Positions 46,454 to 58,505 of a DNA stretch of 64,000 nucleotides are shown piece by piece. Position numbers and translations under genes: made by a program. The notes under the pieces are model-generated. The model made no database searches and was not told where the DNA came from. It worked only from the letters and a program-made list of their open reading frames with translations. Positions within the stretch are counted from its first letter, which is position 1. Every line of letters begins with the position of its first letter. This stretch comes from Haberlea rhodopensis (lineage: Eukaryota > Streptophyta > Magnoliopsida > Lamiales > Gesneriaceae), in assembly GCA_907163345.1 (NCBI GenBank), contig CAJQUN010000057.1:372001-436000 (forward strand), in the 5' to 3' direction.

Positions 46454-46821
46454 CTTCCAAAAATTAGAGTCATACTAGGGTTGACAACACAAGTTTTACT
46501 CGAGCAATGGAAGTGAAAGGAACATTGAATAATTGAAACTAGCTAAAAGTCGCACAATTGGGAGTATAAAATTAATCAAAGAAACTATAAAGCACACAAT
46601 TAAAGAATATGGAGCTAACAAACGAAGAGATACTCTCAATCCATGACTATACATTCCCTAAAGAACCAACACAAAGGTTCAAATAGTCGTTGATCATTTG
46701 TTAAACTTCAATTTCATCTTTAGCATAGAGAGTTTGCATGATCAAACAAAAATGAGCAGCAACATGATCGGTCTCACACGACACCTCCATGAGTATTCCA
46801 GTTTAGCACACTGCCACACTT
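46454..46821 (-). other. Probable 3' UTR and downstream flank of the IQD gene
   Basis: Follows the TGA stop at 46822-46824. No other ORF or repeat recognised; the polyadenylation site cannot be fixed. Confidence 0.4.
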
Positions 46822-49800
46822 TCATCTCCTCCACCCAGGCTGAAGCACCTTGTCTGAAAAGCGGCGCACCAAAATGAGAAATTGCTCTCAAAATACAGAA
46901 AACGGGAAGGAATCAGAGTCATAGTGCATATTGATGGCTGATTATACAAATCCAGAAATAGCATAACTATAAACAGGGAATCAAGTTATAATTTACATTA
47001 TGTATTTGATTAGTTCCATGTGATTGAAATTCAACCAAGGCTATGTCACTAACAAATAGGATAATTGCATCAGAATCTAGACTGCAGGAATTAACATATT
47101 TACAATTCTTACCATCTCTAGAGGTGGTCAATGATCGGTTAGTTTTGGTGCCTTCCTTTCCATTAGCTTGCACTGGCTTCTGTATTCGAGGTGACATTGA
47201 GCTCAATTTGCCATTGGAGGAGGCTGGCAGAGAATGGCGGCGGGCATATCCATAATCAGACCCATCTTCATCAAATTTAGTAGATCCTTGAGCTCTAAGC
47301 TTTGCTTTAGCAGATTCAGTGGCAGCCATATAACTTGGAAGACTTGGGGAGTTCTGCGAGATATTTTCAGGATACTCTGGCTTCAGCGGAAGGGATCTCC
47401 TTCTCTTAATTTTCTGATTGGCCTTGCCAATCTGATCTTCCTTAACAATAGATTCCTCGGCCAAAGTTGAGGGATTCTCTATCCTCCCACCATTTTCCAA
47501 AGAGTGAAGCTCGACGACAGGATGATCATCATGTGGCACAGCTACTGGCTCATCTACAATTATTGTCTTTGAAGGAGCTTCAACTACAGGCAGTTCATCA
47601 GATACAACATCTGGATTGGTAAGGTTTTTCGAAGGTATTGCATTTTTCTGCTCAGGGTTAGGAGTAGCAGAAGACAACAATCTTTTCATACTCTGCAGAA
47701 GCAGGGGCTTCTTGATTTCCACTTCTGGCTGTTCAGATGCCACCACTGCGGATGCAGAAACCTTTCTCAAATTTTGTTTGACCCTGTCAAGTTCACTTTG
47801 GGGTTCTTGCACTGAATCTGTTCGATGACTTGTGACTTTGCTGGAGTTGCGTTTGGACTTGTCAATTTCACCAGAAGCTAAAGCATCATCCCCATTAACT
47901 GTGATTGAAACCTTTCTATTAGTTATTTTTGACTTTCCAGCTATGGCCTCAACAAATTTCGAGCCTCCCTGCTTTCTCTGTGGCTTCACATCCAAAGAAT
48001 TTTTCACCCGCACAGGTGGTTCCCCAAAGCGACATAATGACCAGCGTTCAAGCCAATTCCAGGCTGAATTTGGTTCAGCCAGATTGTAATGCAGACTCAA
48101 AGGCATAGCAGATGGCAAAGTGACGAGAAGCTAAAAGTAAAGAAAGTCCGCAAATCAGATCCATACTTCAAGAGAATCAATCTTCATCGGTAAATAAATG
48201 GCTTTATTATACTATGTTCTTTCAACATAAAACAACAGGCTTAAAATTGTGTGATTTGCATGTAAGCTTTCAGTTTGGCATGGAGCAAACAGATAATCAG
48301 GGACCACCTCCAAAAAATTATCGCCTATTTTTTTAAAAGCAAAACCAAGAATTAGTCCGACTGCTGGGAATGGTAGGGTATCAGTGATTGACAATTGATT
48401 ACTTAATGTGTAAGTAAAAATAAACACTTTGAAAAGCATTACAATCTAAGCCTTGATAAATCGAACGGTCTGGAGGTAATTGTTCAATTTTATGTAGGAG
48501 ATTGGCACGACAACCGCCTAGCACTTTAAATGCGTATATCGAATCCATCAGGATATTAGGGGATCATTGTTTAGTTATGTTGGATTTGAAGTAAAGACTG
48601 TGAGTCTAGTCACTCCAAAAACCACAATAAGTCACATGGACATTCAATGCTACACAATCTATTGGCTAGCGTCAACTACCGGTCCACCAATCTCTCAAAT
48701 GGTTTCAATCATCACTCCAATCAACCTCAATCAATCGGCCGACCCACCAATCTCAAACACACTTTCAATCTCACACGGTTTCAATTAGTTAATAGCTTAG
48801 ATTAGGGAATTGTATGTTTGGTAAAGACGTAATGTACTTTCCATACATAGGAGTAAATTTGTAGGATTTAAGTTTGTAACCATATCTTATATATGGAAGA
48901 GCAAGATCAATGAAAGGCATTCAGCAGAATAAACGTGTGTTTGACATGGTATCAGACAAAGGTTTCCGATTTTGAACCTTGTTCTGTTTTTGGACGGCTT
49001 CCTTGTTGTTCACAAAGCCTGTCTAGAATCGGCCGAATTCTAGCCATTTTGAACCTCTGAAAAGTCGCCGATGTTTGTTTCCATTCGGATTGAAACAATT
49101 ATGGTTTGTGGTCTGCCATTTCGACAACTTTTGTCCACTCCGTCTCGCGATCTTTAACCGCATCCGGGTTCACTGTGTTCGCTAAAGTTCGTTTGTGTTG
49201 GGCTTTTTTCCAAACGAATTTCTATTCACAACTTGTGCAGTCCCTAATTCCAATCGACATCTTGTGCGATTGTTTTTGTTTCACGAAAATCTCAATTTGC
49301 AAATCCACGGTTGTCACCAACACATCACAGTACTTTATTGTCATTTATTCTCATGAGCAATTTCGAAATTTTTGGTGTCAAATTCATAGGGTGAGTATTG
49401 TTCGTACAGGGGAAGGAGTCATGGGGCCATATTGATGGGGGTGACCCAGCCTCTACAGACGTCTCAAATAGCACAATGAGAGATCAAAGAAGCTCGAATT
49501 ATGACTTGGATTTTATCATCTGGTGAACCTCTAATTTTGCTAAATTTTACGCCCATATTCCGACCGTCAAAGCCATGTGGGAATACTTAAAGAAAGATTA
49601 CAGTCATAAAAATATGGCTCGTCGATTCCAAATGGAATACTCTACGCTCAGGGCAAACTCTTTGTCCAGAAATACTTCACTAGGTTTCATACGTCTTGGG
49701 CGGAATTCGCTGAATGTCAATGCTCCTGCTGCTTTGCCCGCTGCTGCTAAGAAATTCATGAATAGAGCAAGTGATCAATTTCTGATGAAATTGAGATCTG

Positions 49801-52800
49801 AATTTGAAGTCGACAGATCCACACTAATGAACCGCCATCCTTCTACAAACTCCACGAGACGTTCCAATACCACACAAACTCCACGAACATCACAACTTAT
49901 GCGTCACATATCAAAGGGAAACGGAAAGACCTTCACAAGGTACAAAATACTTTCAGGGAATGTGACACGAAGAATGTAGCAAGAACACTTGACACATCAT
50001 CAAGGAATACTCGCGAAGGGCCCTAAAGTTGGACATCTTTTTTTCCTATGTTTTTCCATTCCTCCAACAATTTCCATGGTATATAATGTTGTCAATCATA
50101 CCAGTACAATTTGGCACAAACGTTTAGGTCATCCTAACCATATTCTGTGTCATGTAATAAAAACTGTTTTGTTGAGAAATAAAATTTATTTTTCATCTCA
50201 CTTGTCTCTTGATTGTGCAACTTGCAAATTAGGAAGACCAAGTCTCTCATTTCCTAATCATAGTATTCGTGCCACGAATTGTTTTTACTTAATTCACAGT
50301 GATGTATGGGGGGGTTTTGCGGGTCATATCTCATGCATAATATAAATACTCTGTTACTTATTGATGACTATAACAGATATATACAAGGGCTAACTCTCTT
50401 AGATCTAAATCTGAGGTCTTCTCTATTTTTTCAGCTTTTGTTGAAACTCGGTTCTCCAAAGCCATCAAAATGCTACGATCCGATTCCGGCATATAATATA
50501 TGTCTCGCAACTTTCACAAATTTCTTAATCAAAAAGGTATTATCTCTCAGATTCCTATCCATAGGGGTGCTTAACGGATCGGACCGGTCCGGAACCGGCC
50601 GGTTCCGGATCCGTTAAGCACGGAACCGGTCCGGTTCGTTAAGGAACCGGATCGGGCCCGGTTCCGGGTCGATCCTGTCCGATCCGGTTTTTTCTTTTTC
50701 CTTTTTTTTTTTATTATTATTTTTTCTTAAAATTTTTTGAATTTTTTTTTTTATGTTGTAAATGTTCACCAATATTAATCACAAATTCAATATATTTCTT
50801 CTTTATTTCATAATATAGATGCATACAAATAATTGTAAAGAGATGGCAATTGAAAATCTAAATAAAAAAATATTACTATTTAGCACTCTTCATAATTGAT
50901 AAATATTGTTTTGGCGTTCTCTTCTTCTTGCTCGTCATAATGATTTACGAATTCGTCAACCGCCTCATCTCTTCTATTCTTACATTCTGCTTCAAACCAA
51001 TCTTTAAGTACTGTGAGCATGCATGACGAAACAGCAGATATACTACTTCTGTATTCTCCAATAATTCGGCCACATGTTGAGAATACTGATTCAGAAGCGA
51101 CGCTTGAAGCTTGTACCGCATACACGTCTCTAGCCATTTTGGCCAAGATAGGGAATTGTGCTGCATTTGTCTTCCACCAATATAAGACGTCGAAGTTGTC
51201 TTTCGTTAGAAATTGATAATTCAGATAAATTTGCAACTCAGTCGACGTGCTAGTAGAAGGTCATTTTCCCTTAAGTTTTTTCCTGCCCAGCATCCTAAGC
51301 AAATTTATGCCCCCACCTTTAGGCTATCTATATACACGCAAGAACCGTCATTTGTTAGATTACGTGTATATTGTTGCTTGAAGTTGTTGTCTCTCCCAAA
51401 TTTTGGGTTGAAGCCTTGTCTATATCCGTTCATTTCATAAATCGACTGCCATTGCCACTCCATATCACTCCCTCCATAAATCTCAACCCAGCTACCTCAA
51501 CTTACATACTTTTGGCTGTGATTGCTTTGTTCACTTACCTAGTCTTGAACACAATAAGTTGTCAGCTCAGTCTGTCAAATATGTGTTTATGGGGTACAGT
51601 GATTCTCATAAAGGTTATGTTTGTTATGATTCTAACAATAACAAATTTCGTATTTTCGCTATGTTTTCTTTTAGAATTAATAATTTTTTTAGCAATCATA
51701 CTAGTTCTATGACCTTCCATCATTTGATGATCTATCGCCTTCCTCCAAACTATTCCTCCTCGTGAGCCCGACCCTCTACATGAACCTACCCAATGTCTTG
51801 ATAGCTTGAAGCAGATTCTAGCACTTTATTTCGGCGTTCTTCTTGCCCCTCTCGTCTTCCTGAACGGTATGGCTTTTCTCCCTCCTCCTATTATACTACT
51901 TTGCCTTCTAATCCAGTCCCTACATGTTATTCGGAGGCTATGAAACAGACTGCTGGAGGAGGCCATGGATACTGAGTTACAGGCACTTCAGGATAATGTC
52001 ACCTAAGTAGATATGGACATGGTTTTAAAAAACCCGTGGCCCAAGCCGAACCCTTAACCGGGTCAATGGGCTGGTTACCCTTGACCCGGTTACGGTTCGT
52101 TATATTCGAACCCGTGAACCGCCGGTTAACAGGTAGTTCACGGGTTATTAATTTGTTTTTTTATTTTTTAAATATTTTTAATTTAAACCAAGTGTCTTGG
52201 TGTAGAATTGAATTCGACCTCAAATTTATATATTTAGTTTTCTACCAATAAGCTATAAGAACCTGATTAAACTACTTTGAGTGTTATGATTTATATATAT
52301 TAATCAAACAAATATATCCTACACATTTTGGTTAATCGAACTTGAGTTTACGTTATTTTATGATTAATCCATGGAGGAAAACAAATTCAAGTAAGTTTAT
52401 TGCCTATAGTGATGCTGAATGGGTTGGATGTCCAGATACTCGTCGCTCAGTCACTGGATGGTGTATGTTTCCCAGATCTTCCCTGATCTCCTGGAAAAGT
52501 AAAAAAGTAAACTCGTATATCCAAATCTTCAACCGAATCTGAATATCGTGCTATGTCTGTTGCCTGTTCTAAAATTATTTGGCTTCGCAGACTACTAGAT
52601 GAACAGGGTTTCCCTCAACTCAAACTCATATCCTATCATGGAGACAAAACAAGTGTCATTCAAATCTCAACCAATCTTTTCATGAACAAACAATACACAT
52701 CGAGGTAGACTGTCATTCTATTTGATAGGTTGTGGATATCAGGACTACTGCCCTTCCACGTGTTTCAAGCGATCTCCAACTCACTGACATATTTACCAAG

Positions 52801-54971
52801 GCTATGGCTCGACAACGTCGTCAATTTTTGGTACGCAAATTGATGCTTCTTGATCACCCAACATCAATTTGAGGGGGGGTGTCATTCTAGTCACTCCAAT
52901 CACAACAATCACTCACATGGACATTCAATGCTACCCATTCTATCGGCTAGAGTCAACTACTGATCCACCAATCTCTTACACGGTTTCAATCATCACTCCA
53001 ATCAACCTCAATCAATCGGCCGATCCACAAATCTTTCACACGGCTTCAATCTCACATGGTTTCAATTACTGAATAACTTAGATTAGGGAATTGAATGTTT
53101 GGTAAAGATGTAATGTACTATCTATACTTAGGAGCAGATTTGTAGGATGTAAGTTTGTAACCATGCCTTGTATAAAAACAAAAGGAATATCAATGAAAGG
53201 CATTCATCAGATTAATCGTGTGTTTGACAAAGACAACCATTAAAAAGAAGTCCAACAAATAGAATAAGTCAAAACTGCTGAATTCTTATAAAAGATAAGC
53301 AGTCCATTATCTTCTTCATTGACAATTAGACATCCAATAAATAATAGAAGGCTAAGGTCTTTACAAGTGAGTGATACAAATGATGCTTATTAGTTTAGAC
53401 AACAATATCTCACAAGGTATGATAAGGTAGATGCTCTTTGATTTACTTAAAACGCACCACTGAATGAACAACTGAAATGTTTTAGCACTTTAAAGCGTTG
53501 AAGAAAATTAATACCTTTTGAATATATGTATTTGTTGCTAGCTTGTCTGACTGAAAAAATGAGGTATGTCCAATGTCCATCTGTTTAGGATCCTGATGAA
53601 GTACATGAGGATAAATAGTAAATACGAGCACTACGAACCTTAAAAAATATGACACAAGGTTGCCACATCATTATACGCTAAAAAAAGCAATTTAACCAAA
53701 ACAATTAAATGGCAAGGATGTTAAAACAGATTATTAAAATCAGGCATTTCATGTGCTCGGTAATCAAACATTAACTTAAGGCAACCACATAAAATGATAC
53801 AGCAATCTCCCAACCAAACACTCAAAGCTTGGCAGAGAAGAGATGGGAGAAAAACCAGAGGCAAAAATCTAAGTTCTGATGAAAAGAAGAGATTTCCACG
53901 TCTAAGGGCCAGCGAACTAAGCAAAGGAAAGACATTTTTCGTATCGAATCCCATTTTGAGAGCCACATGAGGGCAAACCACTTCAGACTTATAGTGAAGT
54001 TTTCCCATCGACTATTTCTTCATTCACAAGACTTGACAAGATGAAACTTTAACAGATTATGTTATACAGGTCAGAGTTACCTGACGTTTTGCAACACTGT
54101 AATTTTTAAACTTTTCAGGCTTGGTGTTTGAATGTCTAACTCTTTGTCCACGAGCCAAAGCCTGGATCTTAACAATTGCCTGCATGCAACGAAAAGTGGC
54201 AGCTGCCTGTCTCCTAACCAAATGCCCTCTAATTAGAGCTTGCAGCCTTATGATACCCTTGAGAGCCCAAAACGCACGGCGAGCCTATGCAATCACAAGG
54301 TACTAAGAAGCTGAAGAAATCAATTGGAGACAAGAAAAGAAAGAACCGTATGCGTAGCACAGGCTGGTCAGCTAAGTAGCAATATTCACATGCAATTTCA
54401 GGGTGTGTTACCAAGTATCCCCTAAAGGCTCCTTGTACTATTGTGGCAGCATGTTCTTGCCTCCTCATCTCAGCATTGTTGACTTGAACTGGTAAATCAC
54501 TTTGTGAATCCACACCTTGATTCCTTGAATAAAAGTGGGTGGCATCACATGGAGCACCAGATGTTCCCTTAGCGATTTCCATGTCTCCTGCATTTCTATC
54601 AGTCGACTGGGGTGGCAGATCAGAAATGACTGCAGATTTACCAGCCTGATTCTCCACTGGGGACTTTGCAGCAGCCTTTTCATGACGAGTCATGTTGTGA
54701 CACCCACGGAAATATCAATCAGCATTATAAATTTTTATACCAAGCCAAACCATTATTTGAAAAATATAAAATCATATCTTAAAACAAACAAAACTATCAA
54801 TGGAATTAAGAGCAGGAAAAACTTTAGTCAAAACACCAACGAGAAAATTTCAACACATGAAAAATGCAATAATAGCTTAGTCAACAAGTATCCAACCTTG
54901 GATAAATTAGACTTTGAGTTCTTCTTCCCGAAGAGCACAGTCTTGATCCATTTCCCAGGAGACTTTCCCAT
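46822..54971 (-). CDS. IQD: IQD (IQ67-domain) calmodulin-binding protein, spliced
   Basis: Six coding exons on the minus strand: 54971-54897, 54675-54412, 54284-54081, 53592-53515, 48130-47113 and 46853-46822. They total 1671 nt (556 aa plus stop), are in phase throughout, and all introns have GT and AG ends. The protein starts MGKSPGKWIKTVLFGKK, has an IQ67 domain at about 104-172 with three IQ motifs (VQGAFRGYLARR, LQALIRGHLVRR, IQALARGQRVR), the SAWNWLERWS motif, a DUF4005-like PSYMAATESAKAKLR block and the end VLQPGWRR. IQD proteins bind calmodulin and act as scaffolds at microtubules, membrane or nucleus. Length and ends suggest the IQD28-32 subgroup; the exact member is not assignable. 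The fourth coding intron (5.4 kb) holds a copia element. Exon 2's acceptor (GAAAAG|GCTGC) is the least certain junction. Confidence 0.9.
48599..48946 (+). repeat. Left LTR of the copia element
   Basis: 348 bp, aligned to the right LTR with scattered differences; ends GTGTGTTTGACA followed at once by the initiator-Met PBS. Confidence 0.92.
49400..49980 (+). pseudogene. Copia gag remnant
   Basis: Frame with MWEYLKKDYSHKNMARRFQ, then DQFLMKLRSEFE, typical of copia gag (UBN2 type). Frameshifts on both sides; no intact product. Confidence 0.7.
50040..51830 (+). pseudogene. Copia integrase remnant, split by a hAT fragment
   Basis: TIWHKRLGHPNH and CATCKLGRPSLSFPNH give the pre-integrase zinc region, followed by SDVWG and IDDYNRY of the integrase core (to about 50560). 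After the hAT insertion, 51340-51480 gives the KNRHLLD / FWVEALS region and 51559-51700 the SAQSVKYVFMGYSDSHKGY region. Multiple frame changes and stops. Confidence 0.75.
50562..51255 (-). mobile_element. hAT transposon fragment inside the copia element
   Basis: Starts with a hAT-like terminal sequence TAGGGGTGCTTAACGG and a strongly GC-rich palindromic subterminal block (CCGGTCC/GGAACCGG words). Minus-strand frame 51236-50880 encodes a hAT dimerisation domain (FDVLYWWKTNAAQFPILAKM, SVASESVFSTCGRI). Only the 3' end of the transposon is present; the boundary near 51255 is approximate. Confidence 0.7.
51890..52700 (+). pseudogene. Copia RT start and RNase H remnant
   Basis: 51940-52010 reads like the WREAM..ELQAL opening of copia RT. 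The body of RT is absent. 52342-52700 gives the RNase H part (FIAYSDAEWVGCPDTRRSVT, LISWKSKK, then in another frame ACSKIIWLRRLLDEQGF). Between them (about 52019-52340) lies unrelated sequence rich in ACCCGGTTACGG-like words, probably another small insertion. Confidence 0.65.
52880..53229 (+). repeat. Right LTR of the copia element
   Basis: 350 bp, TGTCATTCTAGTC...GTGTTTGACA, after the G-run polypurine tract and before the AAGAC duplication. Confidence 0.92.
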
Positions 54972-55770
54972 TGTAGAACACTGCTTTGAAACAACAGTTA
55001 CTTAGTTTAAATCCTGCAACATTTCATTAAGTGAAAGCATCAGGAACACAACGTCGCTGAGACAAATCAAATTTAAAAAAAGAGCAAACAAAATATGGAA
55101 ATAAAAAAAATTTCCCACTTCATAGAGCCAGTTAAACTACTGTTGAGTATTGACTAACAGAAAAGTCAAGTTTTTTATGATAAAAGGTAAAAAACATTAC
55201 TCAAAGAACAGATGATTCAAGAGACTATACGTTTTCCAAGCACAGCCTTAGCAGAAGATAAAATCACCAAAACTCTTAAGGAATCAAACCACAACAACAA
55301 GCATAAAACAAGAGTCAAAAATCATTAAATACAATAAACAAAAGTGGGTTTCACTGCAATGCCGCTCAGATCTGTGAATTTTCATACGTGAAAAAACGAT
55401 GGGTTTATCTTACATCCGAATCCAACAGCTACAAACTCACAAAAAAAAACCCAAAATCCTGAAGAAGAGGGAACCCGATAAATAAAAACCGGGCATTAAT
55501 GAAGAAAACCCACCACAAAAATTATTTGAGGTAAACATCAGGTGAAAGATTTATTGATATTAAGCTAAAAAAGAAAAAATATAAAAGGTAAAGATAAAAA
55601 AGCATCAAAGTCCCGTATACCTACAGATTTATTTCATGCACTAACGGCAAGAAAATGGTTCCCTCGACATCACTCCAGAGCTTCTTCACCATTTCTGGAG
55701 TAATATATTCATTTTCTCTCTGTAAAGCCTGCGCCCGCTTACTCAAACAGAAGTGGTGAAGCCGTGAAAG
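54972..55770 (-). promoter_or_regulatory. 5' UTR exons, leader intron and probable core promoter of the IQD gene
   Basis: The coding exon extends to a good acceptor (GTTGCAG) at 55013, giving a 42-nt 5' UTR part. A leader intron probably runs to the donor TCTGTAG|GTATAC near 55620, with a non-coding first exon at about 55622-55760 containing a pyrimidine/AG-rich leader. A weak TATA-like TGTATAATT lies near 55775-55785. Boundaries of the first exon are inferred from splice consensus only. Confidence 0.45.
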
Positions 55771-56005
55771 TAATTATACATACAGTAAAGTAGAATTTGT
55801 ACGTGTATATCTGTATATTAATGGAGGACAGCCAGTAGGTGTTGTTATACAGTCTCTTTTAGTAGAAATCGGTGAGCGGATCCAAGGCGCTGATTGGAGA
55901 AGATAATTTGAAATGTTTTCGGCTATAACATACGACGTCGTTTAGACATTTTGCTAAAATTTTATATTTTATTTTTTGATGCTTCTGCTTCAATGTCCTA
56001 GGCTG

Positions 56006-57190
56006 GGGTTATTTAATTAAATAACCTAATTTTTAAAAACATTTAACAAAATAACCCTAAAATACAAAGTCTTACTTTTCTGACCCAACACGCCAACCCA
56101 GTTGACGTGTTCAATAGTCCCGCCAACTCAGTTGGCGGGACCAATTTTGAAAATTGGTCCCGCCAACTCAATTGGCGTGTCCAAAAGGACACGCCAATTG
56201 AGTTGGCGTGGCCAACTTTCAAAAAGTTGGCCACGCCAACTTTTATCTTTATTATTTTTTTTTTGTTTTTTTGTTTTTTTTTTCCTTTCTTTTTTTAGAA
56301 AATAAAAAATAAATTTAAAATAAAATAAAATAAAAAAAATATATATACAAGTCCAATATCTGTATGAATTTGTTTTACGCATTATTCATAAATCAACTCA
56401 ATATGATTAGTCTAAATTGAATGACATATTATTTTATATGTTTTTTCTCTGTAAAATAAGCAATGTTGCACGGACCCAGTTAAAATGGTGCTGCTGATTG
56501 TAGATTTCCTAATTCTTGGTTTTATTGAATAAAAATATAGATATTTTGAATAAAAATATAAAAGTTGGCTGGTCGGCCGTGCCGAAAAATGCTTTTATGG
56601 TGATTTATATTTTTCGGCACGATCGACCAGCCAACTTTTATATTTTTATTTAAAATGTTTATATTTTTATTCAATAAAACAAAGAATTAGGAAATCTACA
56701 ACCAGCAGCACCATTTTAACTGGGTCCGTGCAACATAGCTTATTTTACAGAGAAAAAAACATATAAAATAATATGTCATTCAATTTAGACTAATTATATT
56801 GAGTTGATTTATGAATTATGCGTAAAACAAATTCATACAGATATTAGATTTGTATATATTTTTATTTTATTTTATTTTAAATTTATTTTTTATTTTCTAA
56901 AAAAAGAAAGGAAAAAAAAAATAAAAAACCAAAAAAAAAAAAAATAAAGATAAAAGTTGGCGTGGCCAACTTTTTGAAAGTTGGCCACGCCAACTCAATT
57001 GGCGTGTCCTTTTGGACACGCCAATTGAGTTGGCGGGACCAATTTTCAAAGTTGGTCCCGCCAACTGAGTTGGCGGGACTATTGAACACGCCAACCCAGT
57101 TGGCGTGTTGGGTCAGAAAAGTAAGACTTTGTATTTTAGGGTTATTTTGTTAAATGTTTTTAAAAATTAGGTTATTTAATTAAATAACCC
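56006..57190. mobile_element. Mutator-like foldback element (near-perfect 1.2-kb inverted repeat)
   Basis: The two arms of about 580 bp are near-perfect reverse complements around a short centre (about 56590-56608). The ends are GGGTTATTTAATTAAATAACC and the insertion is flanked by a 9-bp duplication CCTAGGCTG (55997-56005 and 57191-57199). A 9-bp duplication and long inverted repeats point to Mutator-like elements. Each arm contains smaller hairpins built from CGCCAACTCAGTTGGCG-like words. No transposase; the short frames are palindrome products. Confidence 0.85.
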
Positions 57191-57199
57191 CCTAGGCTG

Positions 57200-57461
57200 T
57201 CTAGTTCTAGACAACATTAGATTAAGTGGCTAGAATTTAGATTGATTCAAGGAATCTCATTAGAATCCAAAAGAATTGGATTATAAGCGGGGATGGATGG
57301 ATGGATGAGAGGAGTTAATCATTCTCTATCATCTGAAAGTAACTTCATTCTTTAAAAAAAAAAAAAAAACTTTAACTTTTCTAATTTCTAGAATATATTA
57401 AACCGCTCAAATTCATGTTTTCTGACTCACTTTCTCGAAATTATTCTGCCGCCAGTCTCTA
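57200..57461. other. Intergenic, AT-rich, with a GGAT microsatellite
   Basis: Short GGAT run near 57290-57306 and an A-run near 57355-57369. Nothing else recognised. Confidence 0.5.
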
Positions 57462-57998
57462 GGGTTATCTACAACCCATAACTTCGTTTTAGCACAAATT
57501 TTGCTCCATATAGTGTAATTTTTACATCAAACACAAAACTTGTCTTCAACATAGTTACTCCAAACTTTACTCTAAAAAAAATATTTCATACAATATTCCA
57601 TTTAATTTCATTTACAATTATTTTATTCAATCAATTACCTAGTTATAAATTTATTAATATATTTGCACACTAATACTATATTTATATATTAAATTTATGT
57701 TTAAAATATTTTCTAAAATATTTTCTTAATATAGTTATTGATTTTTATTTTCTTATTTTTATCAACTTTATTTTTTAACAAATATAAATTAAAAATAATA
57801 AAACTAATCATAAAAATTTAAAAAGTTAAAACAAAACCAAAAAAAAAAAAAACATAGCGTGAAGCTATAGTGTTGCACTAAATTTGATGCAACAATGTAG
57901 CTTCACACATTTAACGCAAAAGATAAAGCTGGGTTGAAGTGAAGATCGGACGTTATTTTAGCCTTTCACACGAAAATAGCATCCGATTGGAGATGGCC
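57462..57998. mobile_element. Possible MITE-like element with internal hairpin
   Basis: Left end GGTTATCTACAACCC and right end GATTGGAGATGGCC are approximate inverted partners of the GGCATCTCCAACC type seen on many small plant DNA elements. Interior is AT-rich with a hairpin at 57859-57906. Target duplication not recognised; call is tentative. Confidence 0.35.
57859..57906. other. 19-bp inverted repeat hairpin
   Basis: GTGAAGCTATAGTGTTGCA pairs with TGCAACAATGTAGCTTCAC at 17 of 19 positions around a 10-nt AT-rich loop. Confidence 0.6.
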
Positions 57999-58505
57999 TC
58001 AATACAGTGTTGGTGTTGTTCGACAAGGAAGAAGATTTGTCGAAGATGTTTTTTGGGTTTTTATATTTATTTATCTTATAAAGAGTGAGGAACAAAAACT
58101 TATAGACTTGTTTATTTATAAGGGACTCTAAAAATAAAAAAAGGATCTTAGCAAGATAGTACTAAAACTGAAGGATTGAAATGTTAAAAGTATTTGACAA
58201 AATATTAAATTATTTTAAAAAAATAAACATTATATAATATACATAAACATGTTTTGTATAAGTGGGCAATGAAACTATAGAGGTCAGACAAACTTAAAAA
58301 GATATTTTTTTAAGGTATTATTCCTCCCACTAATGATACAATAGTATCAAGGAATGAAATTTCAGAATACAAAACATCTCTCTCAATTTAAGGAACATAA
58401 ATCGCTATTTTGAGTGTAAGAAAATAATGCATGTTGGTTTCAAAAAAATAATAATTAATTTTAAACTAATTTAAGGAATTTAGCCTATCATTATGTTAAA
58501 ACTAT
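57999..58505. other. AT-rich intergenic sequence
   Basis: No ORF, repeat or signal that I can support. Confidence 0.5.

Larger units (their letters stand above)
48599..53229 (+). mobile_element. Degenerate Ty1/copia element inside the IQD intron
   Basis: LTRs 48599-48946 and 52880-53229 (about 350 bp, TGT...GACA), target duplication AAGAC (48594-48598 and 53230-53234), PBS TGGTATCAGAC at 48947-48957 and polypurine tract GAGGGGGGG at 52871-52879. The order gag, integrase, RT/RNase H is that of copia. It is antisense to the IQD gene. Coding parts are full of stops and frameshifts, most of RT is missing and two foreign pieces interrupt it. Confidence 0.93.

Noticed and set aside
53721..54008. 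95-aa minus-strand frame between IQD exons 3 and 4
   Set aside because: No IQD similarity; including it would break the clean in-phase joining of exon 3 to exon 4.
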